Below, piece by piece: positions 61,391 to 64,000 of a stretch of DNA of 64,000 nt. The stretch covers positions 24,884,965-24,948,964 of the forward strand of contig NC_059082.1 in assembly GCF_020497125.1 (NCBI RefSeq), read 5' to 3'. The notes under the pieces are model-generated. The model saw only the letters and a list, made by a program, of their open reading frames with translations, made no database searches and was not told the DNA's origin. Origin of the DNA: Mauremys mutica (taxonomy: Eukaryota; Chordata; Testudines; Geoemydidae). Every line of letters begins with the position of its first letter. Position 1 is the first letter of the stretch. The position numbers were made by a program, and so were the translations under genes.

Positions 61391-62303
61391 CTTTTAGGTG
61401 TTTTGAAAATGTCCCCATTATTTATATGAAATTATAAAATGATTTCTATGTTCTGACACCTTCTCCCAAACATCAAGATACAGAGTTTGAATCTCTTTTG
61501 CTTAGTCAAAGTGAGAAATACAAAATATCTGGTCAATATTTACCTTTAATTAAAAAAAAGACTGAGATATTAAAAAGAAACAGAGTCCGACATATGCCAA
61601 AATCCTTAACAAATATTCTTAATTAAACTGATCCACCACTTGTCAGAAGCTAAACATTTACTGCTCAGTAAAGATAATGCATGCTTGTATTGTACAATAT
61701 CTTTGTACTGTATTACTTGTAGAACAGGTTCAAACTAACTGGTAGCCAAAACCATGGGGGTAAAAGGGTAAAGTTTAAATAACAAATGGCCTTCAAGTCA
61801 ATAATCATGCCCACTCTCTGTCATGTTAGATCTGTCCCTCCGGTGACAGCCTGGAATACTGCCAAAATTTTCAGTTCTTCCCTTGCAGCTCAATAATAAA
61901 CTGTATAATAGATTTCATCTCCAGGACACCAACCCTTCAATCAACATGTTAATCCACTTTGTCGTTTAACAAATCAAAACAATCCAAAACACAGTTGTTA
62001 CTTCCTAGAACTGTCAGACTTTATTACTGCCCCATTCACTGAGAGCCAGGGCTTCCAGTCTGCAAGCTCTGCATATGGCTGGGCATAGGAGGCTGCAATG
62101 CACCACAGAGTAAAGCCAAGATGTAGCTGTGCTCCTTTGATCAGAGAATCAGGGAATGGGGCACAGAGTCAAACAATCCTGCACAGATAGCAACACCTAG
62201 GTGATTGGCACCCAAAACAAAACACCAAGCTGCTATGCTTTCTAGAGACCCTTCTACCTGTCAGATGTAAGCTTCATGTCACTAGGTGAACCCTGATCTG
62301 ATA

Positions 62304-63069
62304 CAGTAACTCCTCACTTAATGTTGTAGTTATGTTCCTGAAAAATACTACTTTAAGGGTACATCTTCACTACCCGCCATATCGGCGGGTAGCAATCGAT
62401 TTCTCGGAGTTCGATATATCGCGTCCTCCGAACGCGCTCCCGTCGACTCCGGAACTCCACCACCGCGAACGGCGGTGCCGGAGTCGACGGGGGAGCCGCG
62501 GACGTCGATCCCGCGCCGTGAGGACGGGTAAGTAATTCGAACTAAGGTACTTCGACTTCAGCTACGCTATTCACATAGCTGAAGCTGCGTACCTTAGATC
62601 GAACCCCCACCCAGTGTAGACCAGGCCTAAGTGAAACAATGTTAAGCGAATCCAACTTCCCCATAATGAATGAATGTAAATAGGGGAGGTCAGGTTCCAG
62701 GGAAAAAATTTTCACCAGACAAAAGACATTATATACATATACAGTATAAGTTTTCAATAATTTTAAACAAACAATTTAATACTGTACTCACCAATGGTGA
62801 TTGTGAAGCTTGGTTGAGGCAGGGGCGTAGCAGGATTGGGACGTGGGGGCTTACCCCACTCCGCCAGCCTGGCGTTCCAGCCAGGGAGCGGGGGCAGGGG
62901 TTGGAGGCTTGCCCGCTCCCCGGCTGAAACGCTGGGTGGGCAGAGCAGGGCGAGCCAAACACCCTTTAATGGAACATAGTGCAACTTTAAACGAGTATGT
63001 TCTCTACTGGATCGGCCACCTAATAACGAAACAATGTTCACCAGGATGACTTAAAGTGAGGAGTTACTG
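62304..63069. mobile_element. Mariner/Tigger-type element, TA duplication, outer
   Basis: The ends are CAGTAACTCCTCACTTAA and the complement of the right end CAGTAACTCCTCACTTTAA, with TA on each side (62302-62303, 63070-63071). It contains a nested MITE at 62357-62627 and a GC-rich centre (62820-62950). No transposase is visible. Confidence 0.85.
62357..62627. mobile_element. Harbinger-type MITE, TAA duplication, nested in mariner-type element
   Basis: It is flanked by TAA at 62354-62356 and 62628-62630. The left end is GGGTACATCTTCACT. The complement of the right end is GGCCTGGTCTACACT. The core is a strong hairpin (CTCCCGTCGACTCCGG at 62437-62452 against CCGGAGTCGACGGGGGAG at 62478-62495). 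Unusually CpG-rich for this window, it looks young. Confidence 0.8.
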
Positions 63070-63714
63070 TATTTAGTGGAAATTGCAGTGTTTCCTAGTT
63101 GATTCACAATAATTTGAACCAAATCAAGGTAATCGGAAGTGTAACCCTGGAAGCAGGGTCATAGTCAATGATATTCCTTGTAAATTGGCCTACAGAGAAA
63201 ATGAGAAAAAAGGCACCATCCCGTCCTTTCCTAGAGGACGACTTAAAGGAGATATTCTCTGCAAGTTTATATTTAGAGATGGGCATGATCCACAAAGTCT
63301 GGATCTGAATCCAAACTTCCTCAAACTTTGCTGTGAGGTGTGCTCACTTCTGGGGCTTGGGGTGAGGCCAATTTATATCTGAATAATAGCAATAGTTAAA
63401 TAAGGAACAGTCGATCTCTGTTTGCATCGGACATTGTAGGGCTGCAGATATTTGTTTAATATCTGCATATATCCTCCACTCCCATATTGGCCCTTAGTGG
63501 TTTTTAACTGTGTGCTGGTCAGAGGTAAATTTCACACAGTACTGCATGGTAGAGTGATTGGGTTGTTTGGGACACACCAGTGAGGATGTGCTTGTCCTGA
63601 AGAGCGATACTTGTTTGCTAGCCATGAGCAACATGGTTTCTTATACCTTCTCTTGCAAATATTTAAGATAAACTTTAACTAAGCTCTGGTTAAGTCACAA
63701 TTTAAAAGACAGAT

Positions 63715-64000
63715 AGATTAGGAGGAGTTTAAAGGTGGTGTAACAAAAATAAGAGGTTTAGAAAAATCAGACCTATGAGGAAAACGATTAAAAGAATTGG
63801 AAATGATTAGTCTAGAGGAAAGAAGGCTGAAGGGATACATAACTGTCTTACAAATACATACAAAGAGATATTAGAAAGGACAGAGACCAATTATTCTCAT
63901 TAATCAGTGATGACTGAACAAGTAGTAATGGGCTTTAGCAGCAGCAGGGGAAATTTAGGTTAACTACTGAAGGGAAACTTTATAGCCATAAGAACCATTA
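63715..64000 (+). mobile_element. CR1 fragment running off the window
   Basis: Degenerate C-terminal CR1 coding text (gaaagaaggctgaagggata, aagagatattagaaaggaca, caagtagtaatgggctttag) similar to 34690-34980. The 3' end is outside the window. Confidence 0.65.

Larger units (their letters stand above)
53285..64000 (-). other. Upstream PRTG intron (part), repeat-rich
   Basis: It should separate the Ig1 and Ig2 exons. It shows no minus-strand Ig1 or signal peptide coding that I can find, so it is inferred to run past the window end. Listed repeats fill about half. 57000-58790, 61400-62300 and 63072-63710 show nothing I recognise apart from worn repeat words near 63280. Confidence 0.7.

Noticed and set aside
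53285..64000. Search for the Ig1 and signal peptide exons of PRTG
   Set aside because: No minus-strand segment with the expected cysteine/tryptophan Ig pattern and splice sites was found. They are inferred to lie beyond the window.

Overview
The window is vertebrate nuclear DNA, most probably from a cryptodire turtle. It is AT-rich, intron-dominated and full of CR1 LINE copies. It also carries a tRNA-derived SINE with a CR1-like tail of the tortoise Cry I type, a DIRS retrotransposon relic, and many short hAT, Harbinger and mariner-type elements typical of turtle genomes. No bacterial, CRISPR, rRNA or functional tRNA gene was seen.

The only host gene I can support is protogenin (PRTG), on the minus strand. 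PRTG is an immunoglobulin-superfamily receptor of the DCC/neogenin group. Thirteen consecutive coding exons are visible, from 53284 down to 1. They encode Ig domains 2, 3 and 4, FN3 domains 1 to 4, and the first residues of FN3 domain 5, about 700 codons in total. Every junction obeys GT/AG and the reading frame closes across all twelve introns, so no internal exon is missing. The signal peptide and Ig1 lie upstream, beyond 64000. The rest of FN3-5, the transmembrane segment and the cytoplasmic tail lie beyond position 1.

Layout from low to high coordinate: 1-3948 holds exons for FN3-5 (start), FN3-4 and the second half of FN3-3. 3949-31027 is a 27-kb intron with an 813-bp hAT element (9901-10713), a GC-rich repeat block (24290-25030), MIR/L2 relics and a Cry I-type SINE. 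31028-33834 has the first half of FN3-3 and all of FN3-2. 33835-42891 is an intron packed with nested transposons: a CR1 split by a hAT element, then a roughly 6.9-kb minus-strand DIRS relic that was itself hit by a CR1 and by an LTR element now reduced to a solo LTR. 42892-53284 holds the FN3-1, Ig4, Ig3 and Ig2 exons with mostly short introns. 53285-64000 is upstream intron with CR1 pieces, a C-rich minisatellite, and nested mariner/Harbinger and hAT insertions.

The most unusual observation is a 61-bp near-identical copy (59/61) of part of a PRTG exon. It sits 1.4 kb away in the next intron and is fused directly to a CR1 3' end. Several nested insertions have target-site duplications readable to the base, so their relative order of arrival can be read from the sequence.
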